64,000 bases of DNA from assembly GCF_030272615.1 (NCBI RefSeq), contig NC_081409.1, forward strand, positions 241,202,332 through 241,266,331. The letters are read 5' to 3'. Below are positions 23,860 to 34,827 of this stretch, piece after piece; position 1 is the first letter of the stretch, and every line of letters starts with the position of its first letter. The notes under the pieces are model-generated. The model searched no databases. It was not told the origin of the DNA and saw only the letters and a program-made list of their open reading frames with translations. Position numbers and translations under genes: made by a program. Source of the DNA: Cryptomeria japonica (lineage: Eukaryota; Streptophyta; Pinopsida; Cupressales; Cupressaceae).

Positions 23860-26604
23860 CTATTTTCCATGGCCATCCGAAGACCTGGAACCACAAATTC
23901 TACAGGGACCACGACCTCCTTCCCGTACATAAGAAGAAGAAGAATAATAAAGATTTTGAAGACTGCGGTCTTCCACAGGGTTCCAATCATTGCCAACACT
24001 CTTCGGATTCTCTACGTCGCCAGGGTTTGGGGCGTCGCCCTTCCAATATTCTTTGTATTCCGGCAGGTACACCTCTGTTGGTTGCTTTGGTTCCTCTACT
24101 TCGAGCCTGTAGCTTTGGAACATTTCATAATCCTCCATTTGCCAGTGGAAGAGCTCGTTAAGTGAGCATACCTCATCTTCAGAACATCCCTCCAATTCGA
24201 GCACCCCTTCACTGTTCGGCTCCATCGCGTTCTTGCCCTTGCTTTCATCGGGACCCCCTTCCCCTTTATTAAAGTCCTCTAAGTCTAAGTCGGAAGAGGC
24301 GAGCTCTTCGCCAACATCCTGGGTGTGTAGGTCAATGGTATATTTCCGCCCTCCCTTCTCCATGGAAAGTGAATTTTTCTTCCAGTTGTGGTTTACCCTC
24401 GCATTGATCAACCACGCTCTCCTCAGGATGGCGTCATAGCCTTTCTTCTTTGAGGGAATAACCACGAAATCTAACAAGAATGGTTGTGTACCAATTGTCA
24501 CTTGCTGGGCCATCAACAGGCCGAGTGGCTTAATGCCGTGTTGGTCCGCTCCCACCAGGTTGAATGTGGGTGGCCACAAGGTGGGCTTCCCCAGCCGCTT
24601 CCATGTTTCTTCTGGTAGTACATTCACCCCAAATCCCCCGTCCACAATGGTGTCCTTCAGAATGGTCCCACGGATACCCATTTCTACCACAGCTGGGTGT
24701 CTACCACTACTCAAGGCTAGTAACATCGGGTCAGTCGAAGGGCTGACGGAAACCTCCACCTATGGTGTACTCTTTGAAGCGGTGGCGGGAACCCCTACCT
24801 GTGGTGCACTCGACGATGCGGTGGCAGGAACCCGTACCTGTGGTGCACTCGACGATGCGGTGGCGGGAACCCCTACCTATGGTGCACTCGACGATGCGGT
24901 GCTTTGCACATTGGTGAGGATGGCAGTCCTCAATTGTGGCATAGAGTCTAGAAGGTTTTTTACCTTTAGCGGCACCTCCATCTGCAAGATTTGCCCAATG
25001 ATGTTATTTTCCGCTTCCGTACGGGATGATGTACTCGCCACCTCGTTGTCTCGTCGTTCGGTCGTCATCTCACGTTCAATATTGGCCTTTGCCTCCCGTA
25101 ATCTCTCCTTCTCCGTACAGGGGTCGGGATAAGTGGCTTTTTTCGTTTGGGCGTGGGTGATCGCCAGTACTTCTTTCTCACCAATCTTCTTAGCCTGCTC
25201 AATGTTGAGGAGATTAACCCCTGCCTGCGGGCAATTTGCGTCCTCATGGTCGCCTGGCCCACACCAACGGCAGAGGTGCTGAGGGGTGGCTTCCTTCGTG
25301 CAATCACGGGCGAAGTGCCCCCACTAATTACAGGCCCTACATTGGATAATTGGCCGGCCCTTGGCGTCATACTGGATACGGCTTCCATTATTGTTATTGT
25401 TGCTATTCCTTCCACCGCCGCGTCTGTTGTCCCGGTATCCTCCCGATGATGCCGTTGTGTTAGTATGTTGGCCGGTACCCGCTGGTGCGGATGTTGTGGC
25501 CTGCTCCGTGAACAGCACCTGGTTCATTTGCGTTCCTCGGGTTTTCATGTTGTATGGGCACTCCTTGGTGGAGTGCCCCATCACTTGGCAAATCTCGCAG
25601 AATGCCTTCTTTTGGCAAGTACCCTTTGTGTGCCCTTCCTCTTTGCACTCAGTGCACCATATGTCCCCTTCGTTCCGACCAGTGGTTCTCATTATTTTGA
25701 ATTCCTTTCTCATTCGCTCCATGTCTTTCTGGAGCGCTTGCACCCATTTGCAAGCCTCGTCATTGCTGCTGCTTTCCTGTAAAGAGTCATCATCCTCGGA
25801 TGAGGATTTATTACTTTTCTTCTTCTTTGATGTTTTGTGTTCGCTCTCCAGGTCCATCGCCCTATTATAAGCGTCGTCATATGACGTCGGGGGTACAATT
25901 TTCATCTTCCTCCGTTGGGAGGATTTCAAACCTTCAACGAACCATCGTTTCTTCAATCCATCTGCGGGTTGGCTTTCCATTTTACCCAAGAGTTCTTTCA
26001 GCGTCCGACTGTATGCCCGTACTGTCTCCCTGGTACCTTGTTTGGTACTGTATATCTCCGTTACAATTTCATTGTCATCACGGAGCAACCGAAACTCCCC
26101 CGTGAATTCCTTCTGTAGATTGGCCCACGTGGCCACTTTTTGCTTGTCCACGTCGGAGTACCAATCTATGGCAACTCCTTGTAACGTGGCTGGGAACTGC
26201 TGTACCCAGTCATCCTGGTCTGTTACTCCGTTGGCGGACCAAATGGTTTCACATGTACGGCAGTGCCGTAAGGGGTCTTCATTGCCCTCCCCTGTGAACT
26301 TAGGCAATTTTTGTTTACTCGCCATCCCACCGTTGGGTCTCGCTCCTCTAATTCCTTGTGTGCTTGTACCTGGCGATCCTCCGCCTCCTGCAACTGAACC
26401 TCTACTCGTGGGTCCTCCAGAAAAAGTTGCTGACACCGAACCAAACAAATTGCCTCCCGTATGGTACCCTTGTGCTCCCTCGGCAAGCTGCCTTAGCCTA
26501 CGCCTTCGTTCTATCTGCTATCTGAGATTCAACGCGGTTTGTGCCACTTCCCATTCGTCACTCTGTATCTTTTTATTTTTGTCCTTATTTAGTCTATTGG
26601 GCAT
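23860..26604 (-). pseudogene. N2 gag-protease polyprotein, frame intact but with four TAG stops
   Basis: Role: structural gag and protease of a gypsy-type retroelement. Seen on the minus strand in a single frame from an ATG at 26604: a Gly/Ser-rich leader; the gag core at about 26330-25890 (LPKFTGEGNEDPLRH; FTGEFRLLRDDNEIVTEIYS; RAYSRTLKELLGKMESQ); a Lys/Ser/Asp-rich linker; zinc knuckles CTECKEEGHTKGTC, CEICQVMGHSTKEC and CRACN-stop-WGHFARDC; a tandem 14-residue repeat (24740-24910); and a protease-like domain at 24720-24480 (VDGGFGVNVLPEETWKRLG). The usual Asp-Thr/Ser-Gly reads Asp-Gly-Gly here. TAG stops at 26518-26520, 25324-26, 24877-79 and 24760-62 all fit CAG-to-TAG changes. The frame then fades near 23860, where RT would be expected. 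Confidence 0.85.
24740..24910 (-). repeat. 42-bp in-frame tandem repeat in N2 gag-protease
   Basis: About four copies of a 42-bp unit on the minus strand, encoding 14 residues of the type VGVPATASSSAPQ, between the knuckles and the protease. The period is a multiple of three, so the frame is kept. Two units carry TAG in place of CAG. Confidence 0.9.
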
Positions 26605-26725
26605 AAGTCACTTCCATACACAGCAAACACACGCCATGTACACAAAAATAAAAAATAAAAATTTATTTTTATTTTGCCTTTCGGCCACAATTTATATCAG
26701 CAGTGTGTCGGGATTATTACAAGGT

Positions 26726-27100
26726 TCAATTTCCTCCTGGCCTGGCACCATCTCGTTTCGTTTCCCGTCGGCTGTTCTCTTCGTAGCGTTGCAAGATTTG
26801 TTGTTGTCGCTCGTCCGGGGCAATCTCCTCCAGGCGGGCCTGTTGTGCCAGCGATGCCTGTGCAAGCAACCGGGGGAGGTGGTTCATCAACCGGTTTACT
26901 ACCGGGCTAACCTCCAACGCTGTCCACACGGCACTTGGTGGGATTTCTACCTCCGCCGCTTCTCGTCGAACGTATGTCTGAATGGCTACCTGGAGCAAAA
27001 TTGAAAATTCTCGCGTTGCCGTGTCTTCTCTTGTGTAAAGTTCTGTGCGCACGTCGTCGGCCTCCGGGTTTACTTCACCAACGGGTAGGCCCATTGTGTC
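26726..27100 (-). CDS. N2 ORF1 upstream of gag, unknown function
   Basis: An open minus-strand frame, probably starting at the Met of MGLPVGEVNPEADDV just inside the 5' LTR, and ending at 26726. It contains Arg-rich helical stretches (LAQQARLEEIAPDERQQQIL) and no zinc finger or catalytic motif. A separate ORF before gag is a feature of some Tat/Ogre gypsy lineages. The frame runs on upstream into the LTR without a stop, so the start is uncertain. Confidence 0.5.
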   Translation of the reverse strand, partial: DTMGLPVGEVNPEADDVRTELYTREDTATREFSILLQVAIQTYVRREAAEVEIPPSAVWTALEVSPVVNRLMNHLPRLLAQASLAQQARLEEIAPDERQQQILQRYEENSRRETKRDGARPGGN

Positions 27101-27135
27101 TGTGCGCCATCCGTGTCTTCCGTTCCCGAGTTCGT

Positions 27136-27153
27136 CTAGACAGCAACGCCAAA
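27136..27153 (-). promoter_or_regulatory. N2 primer binding site
   Basis: The minus-strand TTTGGCGTTGCTGTCTAG directly follows the 5' LTR. The TGGCG start resembles primer sites complementary to tRNA 3' ends in Tat/Athila-type elements; the exact tRNA is not identified. Confidence 0.55.
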
Positions 27154-27473
27154 TGTTTGCCCTCTCGGGTAAACGGTTAAATGCAGAACGTAAATGCACA
27201 GAACATAATGGAAATATATTAAATAACCAACCTCTGTATTAATTCCACAGTCCATGTACAATAAGTGCTTATAACATTACATCTGACACGACTAACATGA
27301 TCATACTTCGAAGAAAAGGTACACAATATATAATACCCGAAGGGGTACGACACAATCGTCGCGACTCCAACTACCTACCCGTCGGCTAACTAACTGACCG
27401 CCGTAACTCATTATTACCGACAACAACATAAACATAATATAACAACATAACATAATGATTATTCTCGGCAACA
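27154..27473 (-). repeat. N2 5' LTR
   Basis: 320 bp, pairs with 21873-22190, followed by TSD TAGTC at 27474-27478. Confidence 0.9.
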
Positions 27474-27474
27474 T

Positions 27475-27921
27475 AGTCACTGCTCTCTCATGCTGATGCA
27501 AAATTTCATCACTGCTGTCATGTAGATCAAAACTCTTATGAGCCAAAATTCCCATACAATCCTCATTCTTGACACTTGTATCACGAGTGTCAATACTCAA
27601 GGTCACTCCCACAACACTTTCTGAACTTTCCATGACTTTCAAATCATCATTACGCTCAAGTGCAAGGCTGCTGTCATGAAAATCAGACTTGTTATCATGA
27701 CTGTTAACAACTTCTTGAGTGCCAATAATCACCACATTCTCTTCAAGTTTCACCTTTTTATCCTTAAAAATAGATGTCATATGCCAAGCAATTCTATCAA
27801 GTTTTGCAGGGTGTGAAATCAATTCATCCAACTTCTTCTGGTTTTGTTTTAACTTTTCCAATGAGGAATACACTTGCTTCCTATTCTGGTTCAACTGATT
27901 CTGGGTACTTGAAGTAACCAT
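27475..27921 (-). pseudogene. N1 long reading frame, N-terminal 149 codons
   Basis: An ATG at 27921, about 45 bases inside the primer site, opens a frame (MVTSSTQNQLNQNRKQVYSS; SLEKLKQNQKKLDELI, likely coiled coil) that runs without a stop to the N2 insertion. The frame continues at 21868 once N2 and one TSD copy are removed. The position right after the primer site is where gag normally begins, but no gag core is recognisable. Function unknown. Confidence 0.7.
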
Positions 27922-27966
27922 GATTAACTAGCTGAATCAATCTACCCAACAGGTTGGCAAGAAACC

Positions 27967-27978
27967 GCTCTGATACCA
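27967..27978 (-). promoter_or_regulatory. N1 primer binding site (tRNA-Met type)
   Basis: The minus-strand TGGTATCAGAGC lies one base from the LTR end; this is the common plant initiator-tRNA-Met primer sequence. It fixes 27980-29764 as the 5' LTR and the element as minus strand. Confidence 0.9.
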
Positions 27979-27979
27979 C

Positions 27980-29764
27980 TGTAGGGAACCTTCCTAGTTC
28001 TGCCCTCAAATTGTTGATTAAGGACTTCAAGAATATTGTCAAAAATTCTGATGTAAACTTTTAAATTACTGGTCTGTGGTTTCAGTCTGGTATATTGGCT
28101 TGAAGATTATGATAAAATATTCCAAAGACTTATAAATCAATGCTACAATGACTAAACTATTATCTAAATGCAAGAATGACTCATCTTGAACTTTTACAAT
28201 GCACATATATGACTTCTATATGCAAACTAATCACCTACAGCCAAGTGACATTTCGTCAAACAATTGGCATGCAAACTAGAGTATAGAAATGAGAGCTACA
28301 GCCATAAGCATTTTATTGAACATTTGCCATGCAATTCCTATTATGAAATGTTGACTTTCAGCTAGGGACATTAAGACAAACAGTTATCTTGCAAACTGAA
28401 ATAAATACTACAAATATATCATATGCAACTCCTTTTTATTGATGTCCCAATTACCACAAATATGAAAGGGCCAAGACTCTTGGCTTACAGCTGAATATGA
28501 TATGAAACAAAATACCCAGGTCTAAGTACAATGGCAGCATACAACCAACTTCGAATGTCTATTAAATACTGAAATTAAATGCAAGAGAACCTGATCCAAT
28601 GAAGCGCCTACATTGTGGGTAATGTAGCAACTCAAATACCATGTAAATTGTGAAGCAACATGTGTGGCTGCTGCTGCTATAGTACAGCCTCCAACAATTA
28701 TAAATTCTGCCCAAATTTCAATGTCATGACAGCAGCAAATAATCTGGAAATGAGCAGCAATTAAAACCCTTGAAGAACCCTTGAGTAGACTCAACTAAAA
28801 TGCAATATACTGTAGCGATTTACTATTCACGGGTACTGTAGCGCACTATTTATGTGCACTGTTCATGTGCACTGTTCATGACACTGTAGCAGCAAATAAC
28901 CCTCTGTATGATGTTCTCAGTCTGCCATATACATATGCCCTTAGCTATGCCAATAAATCTGAAAATAAATGCCCAATCAGCACAATGTCAACTTTTGGAT
29001 GAAGCCAACCCTACGAGCAACTTCAGATGAATATCTCACACCCTCAAATTGCTGATGCAATGAAGTCTTCACGTTCTCCAATGCCGATACTCTGGACAAG
29101 CTGCAGAAACCCCAACTTCTTCTCCAAAGCCAAGAGACAAGTCTTCTCATCAAAAATAACAATGATCAATCCCCCTTCTCTTCTTTTCAAAAGCCTTATA
29201 TATATTTCCCATGAAGGTTCGATTTTTTCCAATAAGGCATTAAATCAATTAATGATATTAAATGACATTTAATGATATAATTTTTTCACTTTGTCATTTA
29301 ATACTTCACCTTCGTAAAAGAGCCACACTTAATTAATTAAATGGTCCCCTTTAATGATACTTGAACCCTTACTTAAGTTATAATATAAAATTATATTATA
29401 ACTTAATAATATAAGCTCAAAACATTAATGTTTATTTAAACTAAATAAACATTAATAACTCTATTAATACTCAACATTTTTAAACACCGTCTGAGCTGGG
29501 AGCTGACATGATGAAGCTGCATATGACCATACCCCTTTACTAAAAATAGAAGGGGTCCATCTCTAACATCTCAAACTTACTATAAATAGTAAGTATAGCA
29601 AATGAAGTCCAAATGATACCAAACGAAAGCCAGATCGAAACACACTGAACTCTGGAGCTGATACAAACCTCAGGAGACCCTCTATCCATACTCATTAGCC
29701 TAAGAGGGTCAGAATGATAGGCTAATCACCAAAAAACCATGTCTACTAAAATGGGGACATTACA
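27980..29764 (-). repeat. N1 5' LTR
   Basis: 1785 bp. Near-identical to the partner LTR over most of its length, but clearly more diverged over the last ~290 bp (29475-29764, the start of the LTR in element orientation). Confidence 0.9.
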
Positions 29765-29769
29765 AACTA

Positions 29770-30006
29770 GTGCTTGTGCATAGTGCTCTTCAACTTCAGG
29801 ATTGTCAAACTCCAATATATCGATAGACCCTAGAGTATCGACAGACTCCAAATTGACGGTGGGATGTTGATCCCGAAGACGTCACTCAGGTTGATGAGGC
29901 ATCAAAGGGATTGGTTGGGGTTTCATTGGAAGAGGCAGACCATCATAGTGGCAGTGACCCAAAAGAGGACTCTGACATTGATGCAATGTTGAGAGATGCA
30001 AATTAG
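29770..30006 (+). pseudogene. hAT-B transposase, C-terminal end after the N1 insertion
   Basis: Continues the hAT-B frame from 17597: VLVHSALQLQDCQTPIYR, a few stops, then an acidic tail (SLEEADHHSGSDPKEDSDID) ending in TAG at 30004-30006. It completes the dimerisation domain begun at 17380-17597. Confidence 0.75.
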
Positions 30007-30206
30007 GGGCAGCAGTGTACTTTCTTTTTTTGTATTTTCATATTTTAATTGAAAGTCAAACTATTTAGAAGTAGTGTAGCCTTTGGGAATTTTGTTATAA
30101 GCGAAGTTGCCAATTTGGGTTTAAGGACCGGTTTGGATTTGAGAACGGAAAAATTTTGAAAAGGGGTTTGGGGGTTTGTTGGTACAAAAACAATGTAAAA
30201 ATTATA

Positions 30207-30208
<2 letters not shown>

Positions 30209-30247
<39 letters not shown>
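30209..30247. repeat. (TA)n microsatellite
   Basis: About 19 TA units in AT-rich sequence between the hAT-B tail and G1. The rest of 30007-30328 shows no coding. Confidence 0.9.
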
Positions 30248-30250
<3 letters not shown>

Positions 30251-30333
30251 CAGCCTAGAAGCATGAATTAAGATTATAATGTCACATTGCATCATATAAA
30301 CAACAAAACCAACGTAAACTTGTAATCATAGCA

Positions 30334-31684
30334 TGCAATGACCACCGATTAATAAATATACCCGGGGACTTAAATTATCAAAGACACATTGTTCATTGAC
30401 AAATAAAATAATAAATCATTAATCATGAATTATTATTAAATATTAATAAATGATAAATAATAAAGTATTATTATTATAAATCAAGTAATAAATGTTATAT
30501 ATTAATTAATATGTGTAAAATAATAAATGATAAATAATAAAATCATTTTTATACAATCTAGTAAATAATGAATATTATATATTAATCACAAATTGCTTGA
30601 TAAATAATAATCATTCTTATACATCAAGTGGATAATAAATAATAGATCATTAATCATAAAATATGAGTAAATAATTATTATTATTATAAATCATGATTCT
30701 CTTAATTAAGCATACCCAATAATAAAATGAAAAAGATTAAAATATTTAAATAATAAAATAGCAAAGACATTAAATGATCCAAATGTATGAGTTAAGTAAA
30801 TATGGCTTAAAAATAACAATTAAAAAAACCCAAACGTGACTTTCAAAAGTCACGACCAATAACGCAAACATATGAATAAGCGTCGGGTAAACACGGATGA
30901 GGGTAGAGAAGAGAGAGGTGCGGGAAAGCAAGTTGGAGAAAAAAAACCAGTGAATACCACCGGCAACGCAGTCACGCACAGCTCGGAGTTGCGTGTATCT
31001 TCGCACATACGCGGACTAGTAACGTCGCCGTTGCTGCACGCAGGGGAAGGAATCCAGTGCGGACGCCCAGAGCCCAGGACACTGGAAAGAGCATCACCTT
31101 TGCTGCACGCAGGGAAAGAAGCCCAGTGCAGACGCCCAGAGCCTAGGATACAGGAAAGAGCAAAAGGTACGCAAATTTCCAGAATCCATAAAGAACTTAA
31201 ATACTAAAACATGAAAGGCATGATCTCCTTAGATGAGTTAAACGCTTTGTAGAGTTCAGAGGGAGATTCATAATAAATCTCTTAGAGGCAATATATATTG
31301 TAGAGGTTAACCATATGCATATGACAGAGATAGGGAAGCTTGGACAGAGGTGGGATCTCTGCCAAGTTTGAGAGCATTAATGAGTTCATTCATTAATAGA
31401 GATCCCATAGAGACCTTAGGTAGATATTACCTGGGTTGTCTTAACTGAGAAAGAGTTCTCATTAGAGGGTTGGGTCAATCCAGGTAAGATCAATCTAAGG
31501 ACTGTTTTTTTGTATAGCCAGTAACCAATCAATAAGCTTTTAATTGTTAAATAGGTCGAATAACATAGTTTTACTACTTATATAATTGGCACACATATTT
31601 ATTTATCTTGCATATTATGGAGCACTAACGTTTGTTTGCAGGTCTTAACTTCAAATAAATAACTTCCCCACTAGGAACCTTACA
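30334..31684 (+). repeat. G1 5' LTR
   Basis: 1351 bp. The first ~500 bp are very AT-rich with repeated AATAAAT/ATAATAAAT motifs, then a GC-richer part (30870-31170) contains two copies of a ~66-bp unit starting TTGCTGCACGCAGGG. A 111-codon open frame across it recurs in the 3' LTR. Confidence 0.95.
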
Positions 31685-31685
31685 G

Positions 31686-31697
31686 TGGTATCAGAGC
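31686..31697 (+). promoter_or_regulatory. G1 primer binding site
   Basis: TGGTATCAGAGC, one base from the 5' LTR, complementary to the initiator tRNA-Met 3' end. Confidence 0.95.
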
Positions 31698-31755
31698 ATA
31701 ATCCTGCCATCCTGTGGAGTTTATGTTAGTCTACCAAAGGAAGAAGAAACCCAAC

Positions 31756-34700
31756 ATGAACGAATTCGCCAATGAGATGAGATCTTATTTGGAACAAACA
31801 AATCACACCCTGATTAAGGAAATGAAAGAATCCAATCAGGCCATCCTACAAGCTTTGAAATCTATGGGGAACTCAACCAATAAAGGGCATACCACCGATA
31901 AAAGAGATACTAGCTCTAATCATTCAGAAAATAATAATGAATGTTCAACGTCCAGGGTGCTTCAACCCCAATTCTTACCTCACAATGAACCATCTCAGGA
32001 AGAGGAGGGAGTAGAACAACACAGAATTAGCACCGAGGACATTGCCAGAGCATATGCCGATCTAGACCCTCATATCAGGGAAGTAGTATCCTTTAGAGAT
32101 TTTTGTGAGGACAAGCGTAGGGAAGCACCCCGGAAGCATAAGGATAAAGGACTCCAACACAAAGTGAATAAAGTATCCCTTCCCAATTTTGACGGATCAG
32201 GGAAACTCACAGCCCATGCATGGTTACAAAAACTAAATACCTATTTTACTCTAAGCCCCATGACAGAAGAGAACGCCCTCCAATTTGCGATTCTCCATCT
32301 AGAAGGAGAAGCTCACGAATGGTGGCATAATGGACTTATTTCCCTAGGTCATCAAAGTATTAACTCCTACGGGGAATGCTCTCAGAAACTGACCAGCAGA
32401 TTTGACGAAAAAGACTCCGAATGGTATTTTCAAGAATTAGTGCTCCTCAAACAAACTGGCACAGTGGATGAATTTATTAGCAAATTCCAAGAATTATCTG
32501 TTATGATTCCTGACCTATCCCAGAAGCGGCTAACTCACATGTTTATAGAAGGACTCAAAGACCTAACCAAAAATGTAGTGAAACCATTCGAACCCCAAAA
32601 TTTAGCTGAGGCTATCAGGAAAGCAAGAAGGGTTGAGTCTAACCAATCCAAAGAAAAGACAAAAGTCTACCCCTCCAAACCATCCTACCGAAGAGATGAT
32701 TCAAGGAAAAACAATCTAGAGAAACCATGTTATTTATGTATGGAGCCCTGGAGTGCAGGACATAGGTGCCAAAAGAGGGATGAATTAATGAAGAAAAATT
32801 TATGTTTCAAATGTAGAGAGCCTTGGGAAAAAGGGCATCAATGTAAGAGAGGCAGAGTAAACCAGATAGAAGAATTTAACAAGAGGGCTAGGACCGACGA
32901 GACAGAGGCATCACTGGCAGTCATCACTCAGAACATGAATAGACCTTTCCGAATTAAGGGAACTCTTAAAGGACAGAAAGTGATTGCCTTAGTAGACACA
33001 GGCGCTTCACATGATTTCATTTGCCAACACTTGGTGGCAAAGAGAAGACTGAAAACCCAAAACTTTCCAGGATTTAAGGTCGCCTTTGCAGATGGATCCA
33101 TAAATCAATGTACAAAGATAGTACCTCAAGTAGAAATCACTTTTGGGAAACATACGATCAAAAGAGATTTTTATGTAGCAAACATACAAAATGATGTTAT
33201 CCTTGGAATGTCGTGGATAAATTGTTTGGGGCGGTTCGTTATGGATTGCCCTAATTTAGAGATATGTTTCGAACATGAAGGGAAACAAGTAATCTTAAGG
33301 GGCATGCCGGATGGGTGTCCCAAGCTAGTTTCTTGTAATAAAATTGAACAAATCCTTAGACATGATCAAGGTGAATGGGTAGCCCAATGTATGATACTAG
33401 GTAAAACTCCTTCAGAAGAACAGGGAATTCATAAAGACGTCCAGCCCATCCTTGAAAGGTGCAAAAAAGTTTTTGGAGACATTCCACTCGGCCTTCCCCC
33501 AAAAGGAGGTTTTGAACATTCTATTGAATTAGAAGAAGGAGCAAAACCCGTGATTACCACACCTTATAGACACCCCCACAAGTTTAAAGAGGAGATTGAG
33601 AAAACCATTAAGGAGCTAATGGAAATGGGTCACATTCAGCCCAGCAGCAGTCCTTTTGCCTCATCAGTGGTGTTAGTCAAAAAGAAAGATGGAACCATGA
33701 GGATGTGTGTTGATTATAGAGCCTTAAATAAGAAAACCATAAAAAATAGATATCCTATTCCTAGGATCGACGAGCTGATGGATGAACTACATGGAGCTTG
33801 TTATTTTTCCAAGATTGATTTAAGGTCAAGGTACCATCAAATCAGAATGAGAGAGGAAGATGTGCAGAAAACGGCATTTAGATGTCATTATGGGCATTTC
33901 GAATTTTTAGTGCTTCCCTTTGGACTTACGAACGCTCCAACCACCTTTCAATCTTGTATGAATCACACCTTCAGGCAACAATTAAGAAAGTTTCTGCTCA
34001 TATTTTTTGACGACATTCTCATTTACAGCAAAACATGGGAGGAACATCTCAAACATATTGAGGAAGTGCTGAATATACTAGAGACAAAGTCACTATATGC
34101 CAAAATCTCGAAATGTGAGTTTGGCCTTAAAGAAATACTCTACCTAGGACATAAAATTAATGCAGAAGGGGTGAGTGTGGATGAAGAAAAAATCAGAGCC
34201 ATCCAGGAATGGCCTAGACCCAAAACTCTCACACAACTTAGAGGTTTTGTGGGGTTATGCAGTTATTACCGACGATTCGTAAAGGGATTCTCCAAGATAG
34301 CAGCCCCACTCACAGACCTTACCAAAAAGGGGGCTTTTTCATGGTGTGACAGAGCCCAACAAGCCTTTGAACAACTCCAGGAAGCCATGAGTTCATGCCC
34401 AGTATTGGCCATCCCTGACTTCTCCATACCATTTGAACTACAGTGTGACGCATCAGGGGAAGGTATAGGGGCCGTTCTAATGCAAAGAAAACACCCGATA
34501 GCCTTCGAAAGCCGCAAGCTCACAGAAACAGAGAAACATTATTCCATCTATGATAAAGAAATGCTGGCCATAATGCATGCCTTAGCAAAGTTTCGGCAGT
34601 ACCTGGTATGTGGGAAGTTCCTGGTGAAAACAGACCATAACAGCTTGCGCTTCTTCCTGAGCCAGAGGGACCTAAATGATAGACAACAAAAATGGGTGAG

Positions 34701-34776
34701 TAGGGTCCAAGCATATGATTTTGACATAGAGTATGTTAAAGGGGTGAATAACGGAGCCGCAGACGCCTTGTCCTGA
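31756..34776 (+). pseudogene. G1 gag-protease-RT-RNase H polyprotein, ends at a premature TGA
   Basis: Start: ATG at 31756 (an upstream in-frame ATG at 31723 is possible). Domains in order: coiled N-terminus; gag core about 32170-32640 (LPNFDGSGKLTAHAWLQKL); two zinc knuckles near 32728-32860 (CYLCMEPWSAGHRC; CFKCREPWEKGHQC); retropepsin near 32985 (ALVDTGASHDFI); RT 33600-34150 (RMCVDYRALNKKTIKNRYPI; catalytic FFDDILIYS, Phe-x-Asp-Asp instead of the usual Tyr); RNase H 34400-34770 (CDASGEGIGAVLMQ; TDHNSLRFF; ADALS). The TGA at 34774 falls exactly where the family continues into integrase and fits a CGA-to-TGA CpG change. About 1000 codons are uninterrupted, so this was recently functional. 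Confidence 0.93.
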
Positions 34777-34827
34777 CGACCTCACATCAACATTATCACT
34801 AAAATTACAAAGGATTGGAAAAAAAGA

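Larger units (their letters stand above)
21873..27473 (-). mobile_element. N2: LTR retroelement with gag-protease but no RT or integrase, inserted in N1
   Basis: Seen: short LTRs at 21873-22190 and 27154-27473, TSD TAGTC (21868-21872 and 27474-27478). A primer-site-like sequence next to the right LTR and a G-rich tract next to the left LTR set the minus orientation. Order on the minus strand: 5' LTR, small ORF1, gag-protease, unusual palindromic repeats, coiled-coil remnant, 3' LTR. An ORF upstream of gag is known from Tat/Ogre-type gypsy elements, so relation to that lineage is possible. RT, RNase H and integrase are absent, so it would have needed a helper element. Confidence 0.9.
17598..29764 (-). 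mobile_element. N1: non-canonical LTR retroelement on the minus strand, itself split by N2
   Basis: Seen: LTRs at 17598-19371 and 27980-29764 flanked by the TSD AACTA (17593-17597 and 29765-29769). A tRNA-Met-type primer site next to the right LTR fixes the orientation as minus, and a polypurine tract lies next to the left LTR. The native length without N2 is about 6.6 kb. Deleting N1 joins hAT-B coding at 17597 to 29770 in frame. Its interior carries one long novel reading frame rather than gag-pol. Confidence 0.9.

Noticed and set aside
25361-27004. Plus-strand open frames of 169 and 320 codons opposite N2 gag
   Set aside because: They are antisense shadows; the minus strand has gag core and three zinc knuckles.
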